Of a stretch of 64,000 nucleotides of DNA, positions 63,346 to 64,000 are shown in pieces. The DNA comes from Chryseobacterium rhizosphaerae. Lineage in GTDB: Bacteria; Bacteroidota; Bacteroidia; Flavobacteriales; Weeksellaceae. The notes beneath the pieces were generated by a model, which had not been told where the DNA came from, ran no database searches, and saw nothing but the letters and a program-made list of their open reading frames with translations. The translations under genes and the position numbers were made by a program. The first letter of the stretch is position 1. Each line of letters opens with the position of its first letter. The stretch covers positions 124,001 through 188,000 of the forward strand of contig NZ_QNUF01000005.1 of the NCBI RefSeq assembly GCF_003385455.1. Reading direction: 5' to 3'.

Positions 63346-63695
63346 AACTACAAAAGTCACAAAAGATTTTTAAACACTTAAGCCATTTTAAGTTATATAC
63401 TTTGTGTATAAGAAGTACACTAAAGTTTTTTTGAAAATCAAAGATTTTCATCTTATGTGAACTTAATTGTGCGGTATTCCTTTAAACTTTCTTAAGTGTA
63501 CTTAAGTGTTAAAAGATTTTTAAACACTTAAGTTTTTTAAGTTATATACTTTGTGTGTAAGAAGTACATGTAAGTTTTTTTGAAAATCAAAGATTTTCAT
63601 CTTATATGAACTTAATTATGCGGTATTTTTTTTAACTTTCTAAAGTGTACTAAAGTGTCTAAAAAAAAATAAGAACTTTTGTGCCTTTTGTGGTT
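63346..63695 (+). repeat. Second family A element with duplicated core
   Basis: Starts AACTACAAAAGTCAC (one base different from the usual end) and closes CTTTTGTGCCTTTTGTGGTT. Two units inside, as in the element at 62881, with a few substitutions. Confidence 0.85.
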
Positions 63696-63752
63696 TAATT
63701 AAAAAAAATAAACAGTTTTTTTTGTGAAATTCACAGTTTAATTCTTTTAAGG

Positions 63753-63781
63753 TTGAAAGAAAGATGATTTACTTATATTTG
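63753..63781 (+). promoter_or_regulatory. Promoter of the PIG-L deacetylase gene
   Basis: TTG at 63753-63755, an 18-base spacer, then TATATTTG at 63774-63781, an exact match to TAnnTTTG. The start codon is 19 bases further on, so the leader is very short. Confidence 0.6.
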
Positions 63782-63800
63782 CTCTGCAAAGTAAAATTAA

Positions 63801-64000
63801 ATGTTCAAAAAAGTAAGCACTGTATTTATCCTAGGATTTTATACGGTTTTTTGTTCGGCCCAACAGGTTCGACCTTCAAAATCATCTGAAATTTACCGTG
63901 AACTCAAAACACTTAAACAGCTGCCTAAAGTTTTATACCTTGCGGCTCATCCCGATGATGAAAATACAGGATTACTCTCCTGGTTAATCAACGATCAAAA
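63801..64000 (+). CDS. PIG-L family deacetylase, N-terminal part (cut by window end)
   Basis: The visible 66 residues begin with a signal peptide (MFKKVSTVFILGFYTVFCSA then QQ) and reach the family motif YLAAHPDDENTG, the metal-binding AHPDDE of LmbE/PIG-L N-acetylglucosamine deacetylases. Secreted members in Bacteroidota are usually large multidomain proteins. The rest is outside the window. Confidence 0.9.
   Translation, partial: MFKKVSTVFILGFYTVFCSAQQVRPSKSSEIYRELKTLKQLPKVLYLAAHPDDENTGLLSWLINDQ

Overview
The window looks like a chromosomal segment of a Bacteroidota bacterium of the class Flavobacteriia, most like Chryseobacterium or a close relative. The evidence is the low G+C content, -7 boxes of the TAnnTTTG type, a type IX secretion (T9SS) C-terminal domain on a giant secreted protein, many AraC and 7TM-AraC regulators, small Bacteroidota-type secreted proteins, and few Shine-Dalgarno sequences. 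No transposase, integrase or CRISPR array was seen.

Layout. 1-6 kb: a secreted sulfite-oxidase-fold protein and a bestrophin-like channel, facing a five-gene molybdenum cofactor operon (moaA-moeA-moaC-mobA-moeB/rhodanese). 6-20 kb: an AraC regulator, a GT14 glycosyltransferase, a decayed DEAD-box helicase beside an intact cold-shock gene, a MaoC hydratase, a three-gene unknown/cupin operon, a CsbD-like gene, a Ca2+/H+ antiporter, a CinA-like gene, Kup and a class C serine hydrolase. 20-27 kb: two TetR-controlled operons with clear palindromic operators, a 17-residue-repeat protein and several exported proteins of unknown role. 28-33 kb: a beta-helix protein and a 1160-residue T9SS cargo predicted to hold two seven-bladed RCC1 propellers. 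33-53 kb: an exported plug-domain protein, an XRE-pentapeptide fusion, PhzF, two 7TM-AraC regulators beside exported hydrolases, an OmpA lipoprotein, a Crp/RidA/hydrolase group and a third class C serine hydrolase. 53-59 kb: a second GT14 gene, then an A+T-rich island with a tight three-gene operon (predicted nuclease, SMC/Rad50-like ATPase with one CxxC, zinc-ribbon DUF4145 protein). 59-64 kb: small regulators, a large repeat array, a tRNA-Arg remnant, a P-loop protein, a CREST-type membrane protein and the start of a PIG-L deacetylase.

The most interesting coding region is the operon at 55.05-58.42 kb. It resembles Lamassu or ABC-three-component conflict systems in logic, but the gene set and order do not match the canonical forms I know, so it is a good candidate for an undescribed anti-phage system. 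Partial copies of one repeat family (C) lie on both sides of it in the same orientation.

The most striking non-coding signal is a set of three interacting repeat families that fill most large intergenic spaces. Family A is about 200 bp with inverted ends AACCACAAAAG/CTTTTGTGGTT. Family B is about 165 bp with ends AACGCAAAG/CTTTGCGTT and occurs as a tandem array of about five units at a 209-bp period. Family C is about 90 bp and is built from AAAGTCTCCTGACTTT-type hairpins. A and C together form a composite 311-bp unit repeated three times. All coordinates and homologies come from reading the sequence; no database search was run.
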